Source: Pseudorhodobacter antarcticus (GTDB lineage Bacteria > Pseudomonadota > Alphaproteobacteria > Rhodobacterales > Rhodobacteraceae). Taken from it: a DNA stretch of 7,620 nucleotides. The DNA is taken from assembly GCA_945897655.1 (NCBI GenBank), contig CAMDHB010000160.1, forward strand, positions 1 through 7,620. The letters run 5' to 3'. The position numbers and the translations under genes are program-made. Below the pieces are notes generated by a model. That model searched no databases and had not been told where the DNA came from. It was given only the letters and a program-made list of their open reading frames with translations. This document shows, one piece after another, positions 1 through 6,643 of the stretch (positions within the stretch are counted from its first letter, which is position 1; each line of letters starts with the position of its first letter).

Positions 1-1127
1 TGAACCATGGTTCGGTGCGCATCGAGGGTGGCAAGATTGCCGAACTGGCCGATACCCCCATGCCGGGCGCTGCGCTGAATGGCCAAGGCCTTCTCTTGAT
101 GCCCGGCTTTGTCGACATGCATGGCGACATGGTGGAACGGGAGGTCGAACCCCGCCCCAATGTCCGCATGCCCATGGAACTGGGCCTGCGCGATCTGGAC
201 AGGCGCCTTGCCGTGGCGGGCGTCACCACCGCCTATGCCTCGCTGTCGTTCCATCCCGGTTCCGCCTATGGCCATATCCGCCATTTCGACAACACCTCCG
301 CCATCATCCGCACGCTCAAGGCAATGAACGATGTGCTGAAGGTGGATCACAAGGTTCACGCCCGCTTTGAAATCACCTTCCCCGACGCCCTGCGGGTGGT
401 CGAAGGGCTGATCGCCGAAGGGTCGGTTGATCTGGTGTCCCTGACCGACCACACCCCCGGCCAAGGCCAGTACCGCGATATCGAGGCCCATGTCGCCCGC
501 GTTGCGCAAGAAAAGGGCCTGTCCTTGACCGAGGCCGAGGGCGAGGTGGCCAAGCGGATCGAACAAAAGCGCACAGCGGCGGGCGATATGGCGGCCACGT
601 TGCGCGCCATTTCGGACACTTGCCGCGCACATGGCGTAGCCTTGGCCAGCCATGACGATGATACACCCGAAAAAGTGGCGCTGATGCATGGGCTGGGTGT
701 CAGCATCAGCGAATTCCCGGTGACCATTGCTGCCGCGACCGAAGCCCGCGCGCGCGGGCTTGCCACCGCAATGGGGGCGCCCAATGCCCTGCGCGGCAAA
801 TCCTATTCAGGCAACCTATCGGCGCGTGAGGCGCATGCCTTGGGCCTGTTGGACATTCTGGCCGCCGATTACCACCCCTCGGCCATTTTGCCCGCCATTC
901 TGGAACTGGGCAAAACCGATCCCAATGGGCTGGCCGGGGCCACGCGTCTGGCCACACTAAACCCGGCGCGGGCCTTGGGCCTGACGGACCGGGGGGCGAT
1001 CCAGCCCGGCATGCTGGCCGATCTGGTGATTGCCGATGATACCGGCATCGGCCATGTCCGCGCCACCCTGCGCCATGGGGCCAAGATTTACTCGGACGGC
1101 TCGGTGATCATGTTGAAGGCAGCCTAA
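1..1127 (+). CDS. phnM: PhnM, alpha-D-ribose 1-methylphosphonate 5-triphosphate diphosphatase (5'-partial)
   Basis: Amidohydrolase-superfamily enzyme of the C-P lyase pathway; PhnM removes pyrophosphate from ribose 1-phosphonate 5-triphosphate to give the 5-phosphate substrate of the lyase, in the cytoplasm. The reading frame is open to the window edge: the codons before the GTG at 15 read NHGS, which fits the usual PhnM N-terminus, so GTG 15 is probably internal and some 10-15 residues are missing. Counting from 15, the metal-site motif GFVDMHGD is at 31-38, SLTDHTPGQ at 142-150, ASHDDDT at 211-217, GAPN at 254-257 and LAADYHPS at 282-289. These are family hallmarks and the active-site positions look intact. 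The gene ends TAA, about 90 bases before phnC on the same strand. The C-P lyase core genes are expected upstream but are not visible. Identity is very secure; only the true start is unknown. Confidence 0.96.
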   Translation, partial: NHGSVRIEGGKIAELADTPMPGAALNGQGLLLMPGFVDMHGDMVEREVEPRPNVRMPMELGLRDLDRRLAVAGVTTAYASLSFHPGSAYGHIRHFDNTSAIIRTLKAMNDVLKVDHKVHARFEITFPDALRVVEGLIAEGSVDLVSLTDHTPGQGQYRDIEAHVARVAQEKGLSLTEAEGEVAKRIEQKRTAAGDMAATLRAISDTCRAHGVALASHDDDTPEKVALMHGLGVSISEFPVTIAAATEARARGLATAMGAPNALRGKSYSGNLSAREAHALGLLDILAADYHPSAILPAILELGKTDPNGLAGATRLATLNPARALGLTDRGAIQPGMLADLVIADDTGIGHVRATLRHGAKIYSDGSVIMLKAA

Positions 1128-1135
1128 GGCCGCCT

Positions 1136-1164
1136 TCGTCACCGAACCGTTAAGAAACTGAATC
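1136..1164 (+). promoter_or_regulatory. Possible degenerate Pho-box-like repeat upstream of phnC
   Basis: Three 7-base units with an 11-base period (TCGTCAC, CCGTTAA, CTGAATC) lie in the phnM-phnC gap. They loosely resemble the PhoB half-site CTGTCAT, matching it at about 4, 4 and 3 of 7 positions. PhoB control of phn genes under phosphate starvation is well known. The match here is weak and could be chance, and no convincing -10 box was identified. Reported only as a candidate second control point for the transporter genes. Confidence 0.2.
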
Positions 1165-1220
1165 GCAAAATTCATTCGGATGATGCGCAGGTGTCGCGAG
1201 GGTCAAGCACCCTGCTGGTC

Positions 1221-2027
1221 ATGGAACAGCATACCCTCTCCCTTTCCGGCCTGGGCCGGCAATTCGGATCGACCCGCGCGGTCGATGCCGTAAACCTGGA
1301 TATCGCCCCCGGTCAGTTCGTGGGCGTTATCGGCCGCTCTGGTGCGGGCAAATCCACCCTGCTGCGGCTGATCAACCGGCTGGTCGATCCGACCGAAGGC
1401 ACGATAAAGTTTGGTGCGCAGGAGGTGACGGCGCTCAAGGGCCGCGCCCTGCGGCAATGGCGGCGCGATTGCGCGATGATCTTTCAGCAGTTCAATCTGG
1501 TGGACCGGCTGGATGTGCTGACAAATGTTCTGGTTGGGCGGCTGGCAGATCATGGCCTGCTGTCTTCATTGGCCATGCGGTTCACCGATGCCGAACGGGC
1601 GATTGCCATTCGTGCGCTGGATCGGTTGGAACTGGCACCGCAGGCCCTGCAACGGGCAGGCACGCTGTCGGGCGGCCAGCAACAGCGCGTGGCGATTGCC
1701 CGCGCCCTGGTCCAAAACCCTCGCATCATGCTGGCCGATGAACCCATCGCCAGCCTTGACCCAGGCAATGCCACCCGCGTGATGGATGCCCTGCGCAGCA
1801 TCAACCGCGACGATGGCATCACCGTACTCGTCAACCTGCATACCCTTGATACAGCCCGCGCCTATTGCGACCGCATTGTCGCCATGCGCGCGGGCCGCGT
1901 GATGTTCGACGGCGTGGCCCGGCAACTGACCGATGATGTCGTGCGCGACATCTATGGCAGCGACGGGCTGGCCGAGTTCAACGAAGCCGTCACCTCGACC
2001 GCCGCCCGCGCCTACGTGCCGGCCTGA
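1221..2027 (+). CDS. phnC: PhnC, phosphonate ABC transporter ATP-binding protein
   Basis: Cytoplasmic ATPase subunit that powers phosphonate import through the PhnE permeases. From ATG 1221 the protein is 268 residues, normal for PhnC. All ABC motifs are visible: Walker A GRSGAGKST at 38-46, the Q-loop QQFNLV, the signature LSGGQQQR at 149-156, Walker B IMLADEP at 169-175 followed by the D-loop ASLDP, and the switch His in NLHTLD. The start is uncertain. An in-frame GTG at 1191 would add ten residues, and neither start has a clear ribosome-binding site. ATG 1221 is preferred because PhnC proteins usually begin just before the first beta strand, here HTLSLSGL. The gene is followed after 29 bases by phnD, with phnM just upstream. 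The specificity call (phosphonate rather than another anion) rests on sequence flavour plus the phnD and phnE neighbours. Confidence 0.95.
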   Translation: MEQHTLSLSGLGRQFGSTRAVDAVNLDIAPGQFVGVIGRSGAGKSTLLRLINRLVDPTEGTIKFGAQEVTALKGRALRQWRRDCAMIFQQFNLVDRLDVLTNVLVGRLADHGLLSSLAMRFTDAERAIAIRALDRLELAPQALQRAGTLSGGQQQRVAIARALVQNPRIMLADEPIASLDPGNATRVMDALRSINRDDGITVLVNLHTLDTARAYCDRIVAMRAGRVMFDGVARQLTDDVVRDIYGSDGLAEFNEAVTSTAARAYVPA

Positions 2028-2044
2028 TTTCCCTGCAAACCCCC

Positions 2045-2049
2045 GGAGG
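2045..2049 (+). promoter_or_regulatory. Strong Shine-Dalgarno site of phnD
   Basis: GGAGG seven bases before ATG 2057 is the best ribosome-binding site in the window. It fixes the phnD start and fits the need for a binding protein in excess over the membrane subunits. Confidence 0.85.
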
Positions 2050-2056
2050 ATACACC

Positions 2057-2959
2057 ATGCGTTTCATCACCACCGCCGCCCTTGCCCTGCTGGCCGCCGC
2101 GCCCGCAATGGCCCAGGACTGGAAAGCCGACTACAAGACCGTCAAGTTCGGCATCCTGTCGGGCGAGAATGAGCAAGACCGTCTGGCCCGTTTCAAGGGC
2201 TTTGAAGAGTACATGGAAAAGACCCTGGGCGTGGATCTGGAGATCTTCACTGCTGGCAATTATGACGGCGTGGTTCAGGCTCTGGCCGCTGACCAGATCG
2301 AATTCGCCTTCCTGGGCTCGTCAGCCTATGCCGCTGCCTATACCGCGAGCGAAGGTGGCGTGCAGCCGATCCTGGCAACCGAAAGCCAGACCGGCGCCAC
2401 CGGTTACTTCAGCATCGTCACCGTGCGTTGCGACTCGGGTTACAAGACCATCGACGACCTGAAGGGCAAAGTTCTGGCCTTCGCAGACCCCGACAGCACC
2501 TCGGGTTACGCCGTGCCCTTGTACAACCTGTCGCAGCAGGGCTATGACCCGGCGACCTTCTTCTCGGCCGTCCCGTTTTCGGGCAGCCACGAGGCAGGGG
2601 TTCAGGGCGTGGTCAACAAGCAGTTCGACGCTGCCGCCACCTATCAGGACAACGAAACCTCGGGCGTCTATCAGCTGATGGAATCCAAGGGCATGATCGC
2701 CAAAGGCGAAGTCTGCGTCATCTGGCAGTCGCCCGAAATCACCAACGGCCCGATCACCACGCGCAACAACCTGCCCCAGCCGATGATCGATGAAGTCAAG
2801 GCTGCCCTGCTGGCCCTGCCGACCGCTGCACCCGAAGTGTACAAGGAAATGACCGGCGGTGAGACATCGACCGACAAGGGCTATATCGAGGTGAACCACG
2901 AGCGTTACCAGTGGATCATCGACATGCGCGCCTGGATCAAGGCGAACCGCAAAAGCTGA
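2057..2959 (+). CDS. phnD: PhnD, periplasmic phosphonate-binding protein
   Basis: Substrate-binding protein that captures phosphonates in the periplasm and delivers them to PhnE1/PhnE2. It is 300 residues long. It begins with a classical signal peptide: a short basic start, a hydrophobic Ala/Leu core at about 5-15, and AMA before Q20, giving a likely signal peptidase I cut after A19; there is no lipobox. Family features in order: FGILSGENE, the ligand-loop GSSAYAAAY, TESQTGATGYFS, DSTSGY at 146-151, SGSHEAG with H178, and DAAATYQDN at 191-199. The serine/threonine and histidine stretches match the phosphonate-contacting loops known from PhnD structures. The start is fixed by the GGAGG site. 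Codons such as aac, aag, acc and ttc dominate, consistent with high expression. A GC-rich hairpin follows the stop. The exact ligand (2-aminoethylphosphonate, methylphosphonate, phosphite and so on) cannot be read from the sequence. Confidence 0.96.
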   Translation: MRFITTAALALLAAAPAMAQDWKADYKTVKFGILSGENEQDRLARFKGFEEYMEKTLGVDLEIFTAGNYDGVVQALAADQIEFAFLGSSAYAAAYTASEGGVQPILATESQTGATGYFSIVTVRCDSGYKTIDDLKGKVLAFADPDSTSGYAVPLYNLSQQGYDPATFFSAVPFSGSHEAGVQGVVNKQFDAAATYQDNETSGVYQLMESKGMIAKGEVCVIWQSPEITNGPITTRNNLPQPMIDEVKAALLALPTAAPEVYKEMTGGETSTDKGYIEVNHERYQWIIDMRAWIKANRKS

Positions 2960-2968
2960 TCAGTCCAA

Positions 2969-2997
2969 AACGGCGGCCCCCATCCGGGGCCGCCGTT
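2969..2997 (+). terminator. GC-rich hairpin between phnD and phnE1 (attenuator or mRNA stabiliser)
   Basis: Perfect 12-bp inverted repeat: AACGGCGGCCCC at 2969-2980, loop CATCC, GGGGCCGCCGTT at 2986-2997. It starts ten bases after the phnD stop. The following bases CCCTTTT contain only a short, interrupted T run, so it is a weak intrinsic terminator at best. Such hairpins behind binding-protein genes commonly cause partial termination or protect the upstream mRNA 3' end, giving more binding protein than permease. The inverted repeat is certain; the function is inferred. Confidence 0.7.
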
Positions 2998-3019
2998 CCC
3001 TTTTGCCCAAGGGCCACGC

Positions 3020-3934
3020 ATGACCACCTTTCCCCTTTCCCCAGCCGTTCAGGCGTTCGAGGCGGCCTATGCCGTAGCGCGCAGGCGGTCCCGCCTGATC
3101 TGGCTGGTCAGCACGCTGGTCTTTGCCGTGCTGTTCATGGGGGCAGCCTTGCAAAGCGATTTCTTCAAGATCACACAGGTCACCTTGGCCGATGGCTCGC
3201 GCGCCGAGCGCTGGATCATACCGGCGGGCCTGCCCCGGCTGGGCGAATACCTGTACAAAACCATCCCCTCGCTGTCATGGGACACGCTGGGTTCCGATAT
3301 CGCCGCATGGTTCTGGGCCTGGCGCACCTGGGCGGTGCTGCTGCTCGAAACCATACTGATCGCCTTCATGGCCACGGTGTTTGGCGTGGCGGGCGGGTTC
3401 CTGCTCAGCTTCCCGGCGGCGCGCAACCTGTCGCCCAATCCTTGGGTCCTGTGGATCACCCGCCGTTTTCTGGAGATTGCACGCACCGTGCCCGAACTGG
3501 TGTGGGCACTCATCTTTGTGTTCAGCTTTGGCATCGGGCCGATGGCGGGGGTCATGGCGATTGCGCTGCACGCGATGGGGGCCCTGGGCAAACTCTATTC
3601 CGAGGCGAATGAAAACATCGACATGCGGCCCCTGGACGGCATCAAGGCATCGGGCGGCACCTGGGCGCAGCAGATACGGTTCGGTGCGGTGCCGCAGGTC
3701 CTGCCCAACATCATCAGCTACACCCTGCTGCGGTTCGAGATCAACGTCCGCTCCTCGTCGATCATCGGCTATGTCGGTGCAGGGGGCCTGGGGCAAGAGT
3801 TTCGCACCGCCGTCAGCCTTCAGGAATACACCGACCTGTCGGCGCTGTTCGTCATCATCTTTGTGACCGTCATGCTGATCGACTACGGGTCAGAAAAGCT
3901 GCGGCACCGCTTTATCGGATTGGGATTGCGCTGA
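3020..3934 (+). CDS. phnE: PhnE1, phosphonate ABC transporter permease (first of two)
   Basis: Inner-membrane permease subunit, 304 residues. ATG 3020 is preceded by AAGGG at 3009-3013, a reasonable ribosome-binding site. A first membrane segment lies at about 26-43, followed by a polar stretch of some 60 residues (FFKITQVTLADGSRAE and onward) typical of PhnE, then a long hydrophobic stretch from about W104 to 134 and further segments. The EAA loop that contacts PhnC begins near E195 (EANENIDMRPLDGIKASGG) and runs on through IRFGAVPQVLP, followed by NVRSSSIIGYVGAGGLG, a PhnE hallmark. The stop overlaps the start of phnE2 by one base (TGATG), which implies translational coupling and probably a 1:1 heterodimer. 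Identity as a PhnE-family permease is secure; the numbering E1/E2 is mine. Confidence 0.95.
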   Translation: MTTFPLSPAVQAFEAAYAVARRRSRLIWLVSTLVFAVLFMGAALQSDFFKITQVTLADGSRAERWIIPAGLPRLGEYLYKTIPSLSWDTLGSDIAAWFWAWRTWAVLLLETILIAFMATVFGVAGGFLLSFPAARNLSPNPWVLWITRRFLEIARTVPELVWALIFVFSFGIGPMAGVMAIALHAMGALGKLYSEANENIDMRPLDGIKASGGTWAQQIRFGAVPQVLPNIISYTLLRFEINVRSSSIIGYVGAGGLGQEFRTAVSLQEYTDLSALFVIIFVTVMLIDYGSEKLRHRFIGLGLR

Positions 3935-4803
3935 TGGCCAAAGTCGAAATCACGGAAGCCGAGATTGCCGCCGCCAAGTTGCGGATGCCCTTGGCCTTTC
4001 GCGCCCCCCTGTCCGTGCGGCTAAGGAACGGTGCGCTTTGGGCCGCCTTTGCGCTGCTGTTTGGCTGGTGCCTCTATGACTTCAACTTCTCACCCGTGCG
4101 GATCATCGAAGGTTTGGGCCGTTTTGGCCAGGTGCTGGGCTTCATGTTCCCGCCCTATATCTGGACCGAATGGCAAGAGATCGCCGACATTCTGAATGGT
4201 CTGGGTGAAACCCTCGCAATGGCCTTCCTCGGTACCGTTCTGGGGGCGTTTGTGGCCTTTCCGCTGGCCTTTGTCGGGGCCAAGACGATCAACCGCATGA
4301 ACTGGCTTCGCTTAGGCTTTCGGCGCGGATTTGACGTGATCAGGTCGTTTGAAACCCTGATCCTCGCCCTCATCTTCATCCGCGCTTTCGGCCTTGGCCC
4401 CCTGCCCGGCGTACTGGCCATCGCCGTGGCCGAAGTGGGCGTGCTGGCCAAACTTTACTCCGAGGCGATTGAGAATGCCTCGAACAAGCCGGTCGAGGGC
4501 GTTGTCGCCTCGGGTGGATCGGGCTTGCAGGCCATCCGGTTTGCCGTGCTGCCGCAGGTCTTGCCAGTGCTGCTGTCGATCACCCTTTACAACTTTGAAT
4601 CCAACGTGCGGTCGGGCACCATTCTGGGCATAGTCGGCGCAGGAGGCATCGGTTTTCTGCTGTCAGACCGCATACAGGCCTATATGTGGGATCAGGCTTG
4701 GTCGATCATCTTCCTGATCATCGCCATGGTCTATCTGATTGATTGGATGTCCGGCCTCATTCGCAGCCGCTTCATCGGCACGACAGACCGGGTGCGCGGT
4801 TGA
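3934..4803 (+). CDS. phnE: PhnE2, phosphonate ABC transporter permease (second of two)
   Basis: Second permease subunit, 289 residues, coupled to phnE1 through a TGATG overlap. After a charged cytoplasmic N-terminus (MAKVEITEAEIAAAKLRMP) comes a membrane segment at about 34-48, then further hydrophobic segments. The EAA loop starts near E177 (EAIENASNKPVEGVVASGG) and continues into IRFAVLPQVLP and NVRSGTILGIVGAGGIG. The protein parallels PhnE1 throughout its second half but the N-termini differ, so this is an old paralogous pair, not a recent duplication. The PhnE1-PhnE2 heterodimer would form the phosphonate channel over a PhnC dimer. Its TGA stop overlaps the TTG start of the next gene. Confident at family level. 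Confidence 0.95.
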   Translation: MAKVEITEAEIAAAKLRMPLAFRAPLSVRLRNGALWAAFALLFGWCLYDFNFSPVRIIEGLGRFGQVLGFMFPPYIWTEWQEIADILNGLGETLAMAFLGTVLGAFVAFPLAFVGAKTINRMNWLRLGFRRGFDVIRSFETLILALIFIRAFGLGPLPGVLAIAVAEVGVLAKLYSEAIENASNKPVEGVVASGGSGLQAIRFAVLPQVLPVLLSITLYNFESNVRSGTILGIVGAGGIGFLLSDRIQAYMWDQAWSIIFLIIAMVYLIDWMSGLIRSRFIGTTDRVRG

Positions 4804-5603
4804 CCTTTGCCGTTCAAATCACCGTTCCGGGCAGCCAAGGGCCGGTCTTTGCCCCTATGGGCCTGTCCTCCCCGGCGGCGGAATGCCTGGGCTGCACTGT
4901 AACAGGCGGCACCGTGCAACATCTGACCGAGGCTTCGTCCGGCCAACAGGTGCTTCTGGTCACACCTCAGGCTGCCGAGATCACCTTTCGCTATGATTAT
5001 GCTGACCATCCCGGTCACTACCCCGATGCCATCTTTCATCCTGCCCCCTCGCGCCACACTCAAGCCGCCCCCGCGCTGGTGGCCGAAGCGCGGGACTTGG
5101 CGGGCGAAGGGAGTGACCTAACCCGCGCCATCCGTGTCGCACGCGGCGTCGCGGAAAAGTTCGTCTACGGCCACCCCGCCGCCAAATACTATGACGGCTT
5201 CGACCATGTGCCGCATTTGGCCTCTGGCCTCACCGAAGGCTCCTGCGTCGATATCCACACCTATCTTCTGGCCGCCTTTCGTGGTGCGGGCATCGAGGCG
5301 GGATATGTAACCGGATACTTCTTCCCCGAGGGTGAGCCCTGCACCAGCGGCCATTGCTGGGCCGTTACCCGCATCGACGGCGCGGTGCAGGAATGGGACA
5401 TCTCGCACTTCCTGCAAATCGGCCGCCGCGATGTCGGCCCCAGCCTCAACCCAAAGGGCGGCTTTCGTCTGCCCGTCGGCCATTCCATGGGCCTGTCGCT
5501 GCCAGAACTGGGTGTGCACGACCTGAAACTGCTGGTTGAACCCATGGTCATGCAGGACGGCCAACCCGTCCGGCTGAGCCAGAAAACCATCCGCGCCCTT
5601 TAA
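4800..5603 (+). CDS. Transglutaminase-like (papain-fold) protein in the phn operon
   Basis: Stand-alone transglutaminase-like protein, 267 residues from TTG 4800. The frame is open further upstream inside phnE2, but TTG 4800 overlaps the phnE2 stop as TTGA and keeps the N-terminal beta strand TFAVQITVPGS, so it is chosen. The next ATG, at 4857, would cut that strand and lacks a well-placed ribosome-binding site. A complete putative catalytic triad is visible: C149 in GSCVDIH, H185 in GHCWA and D200 in EWDISH. The order and spacing fit bacterial transglutaminase-like cysteine enzymes. The N-terminal 90 residues look like the beta-rich domain often fused to this fold. No signal peptide or membrane segment is seen, so it is probably cytoplasmic. 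Family members act as proteases, amidases or acyl-transferring enzymes; the substrate is unknown. Translational coupling to phnE2 argues for a link to phosphonate uptake or use. Confidence 0.85.
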   Translation: MTFAVQITVPGSQGPVFAPMGLSSPAAECLGCTVTGGTVQHLTEASSGQQVLLVTPQAAEITFRYDYADHPGHYPDAIFHPAPSRHTQAAPALVAEARDLAGEGSDLTRAIRVARGVAEKFVYGHPAAKYYDGFDHVPHLASGLTEGSCVDIHTYLLAAFRGAGIEAGYVTGYFFPEGEPCTSGHCWAVTRIDGAVQEWDISHFLQIGRRDVGPSLNPKGGFRLPVGHSMGLSLPELGVHDLKLLVEPMVMQDGQPVRLSQKTIRAL

Positions 5604-5617
5604 CCCGAAAGCCGCCC

Positions 5618-6226
5618 ATGAAACTGCTTACAGAGGCTCCGAACATCCACGAAACCGCCGTCATCGTCGACTGCGATCTGGGCAAATGGACCGAGATTCA
5701 CGCCCATGTCTCGATGCGTGAAACCAGCTTTGGCGATTATTCCTACATCGTAAAAGGCGGCAATGTGGTCTGGTCAACCATCGGCAAGTTCTGTTCCATC
5801 GCCGAAGGCGTTCGTATCAACCCTGGCAACCACGCAACCTGGCGCGCGAGCCAGCACCATTTCACTTACCGGGCTGCGCAGTTCGGGCTGGGCGAGGATG
5901 ATGCAGAGTTCTTCCAATGGCGACGCGATCACTGGGTGACCGTGGGCCATGATGTCTGGATCGGCCACGGCGTCACCCTGCTGGCCGGGGTCGCCGTCGG
6001 CACAGGGGCAGTCATCGGGGCCGGGGCGGTCGTCTCCAAAGATGTGGCCCCCTATGAAATCGTAGGCGGCGTCCCTGCCCGGCACCTGAAATGGCGCTTT
6101 ACCCCGCCACAGGCCGAGGCTTTGCAACAAATCGCCTGGTGGGATTGGGACCACTTCGCACTCAAGGCCGCCCTGCCCGATATCCGAGCGCTGGACATTG
6201 ACGCGTTTATCGAGAGGTATCGCTGA
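5618..6226 (+). CDS. Phosphonate-associated hexapeptide-repeat (left-handed beta-helix) acyltransferase
   Basis: Predicted cytoplasmic acyltransferase of the xenobiotic/chloramphenicol acetyltransferase type, 202 residues, likely trimeric and CoA-dependent. It resembles the family repeatedly found in phn operons and named phosphonate metabolism transferase hexapeptide protein. Visible features: an early coil (HETAVIVDCDLG, IHAHVSMRETSFGDYSY), GKFCSIAEGVRINPGNH with H72 as the likely catalytic histidine, an inserted loop with WRASQHHF, GHDVWIGHG at 110-118, then the repeat run VAVGTGAVIGAGAVVSKDV and the closing VGGVPARHLKWRF. It starts 14 bases after the transglutaminase-like gene with only a weak ribosome-binding site, so it is probably co-transcribed. 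It is not a PhnO-type GNAT, although a similar role, such as acetylating an aminophosphonate, is conceivable. Fold and family are secure; the acyl acceptor is unknown. It is the last intact gene of the operon seen here. Confidence 0.9.
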   Translation: MKLLTEAPNIHETAVIVDCDLGKWTEIHAHVSMRETSFGDYSYIVKGGNVVWSTIGKFCSIAEGVRINPGNHATWRASQHHFTYRAAQFGLGEDDAEFFQWRRDHWVTVGHDVWIGHGVTLLAGVAVGTGAVIGAGAVVSKDVAPYEIVGGVPARHLKWRFTPPQAEALQQIAWWDWDHFALKAALPDIRALDIDAFIERYR

Positions 6227-6263
6227 AGCCAGCGTTCAATACCGCAAAGCCGATTTGCTCCTG

Positions 6264-6643
6264 GACCTGAGAGCGCCGGCTTTACTGGGCCTGCTGGTTC
6301 CGTCGCAGGCCTTTCACCTGACTGGGTTGCCGAACATCACATCCAGCTTGCTGGTCGAAACTATAAGGACACGCTTGGCACCGCGCTCGATTGCAGCTTT
6401 TAGGCAATCGGCCCCAAAACTCTGCTTCGGGCCTCCTACCTGAGCCTTGCCGCCACAGTCCAGGCGCTCACCCTGGCCTTTGGCGCGGGCTTGGGCATGA
6501 TTGGTCTGGCGGGCATACCGTTGGATCAGACCATTCTGGCCCTTGCTGCCGGCGCGTTGATGGAAATGGGGCTGATCGCTATGGCGAACCGTTACAACGT
6601 TGCGTTCGTCGCCGTGCATCACCTGGACCGCATCCTGTTTTGA
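6264..6643 (+). pseudogene. Decayed C-terminal fragment of an AbrB-family membrane protein
   Basis: Three pieces fit one AbrB-family (putative ammonia monooxygenase/transporter-like) protein in order. In one frame, 6264-6329 reads DLRAPALLGLLVPSQAFHLTGL, like the PWLLGP...HLTGL segment of these proteins. After a frameshift at about 6325-6350, the second frame reads LGTALDCSF followed by a TAG stop at 6401. The same frame then continues with LLRASYLSLAA from 6422, and GALMEMGLIAMANRY and VAVHHLDRIL, ending at TGA 6641-6643. This tail matches the conserved AbrB ending (an EMSLIAL-like motif followed by VAxHHLxRxL). About 126 codons remain of a usual ~350. The first two thirds are absent and no start is apparent, so it is not functional. 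It begins about 40 bases after the acyltransferase stop. Family assignment comes from remembered motifs and is moderately strong. Confidence 0.72.

Noticed and set aside
2321..2899. 192-codon minus-strand open frame inside phnD
   Set aside because: Lies wholly antisense to an unambiguous phnD; long antisense frames are expected in GC-rich genes.
4743..4799. N-terminal extension of the transglutaminase-like protein into phnE2
   Set aside because: The 19 extra residues are the phnE2 3' end read in another frame; the TTG at 4800 gives a normal overlapping start.
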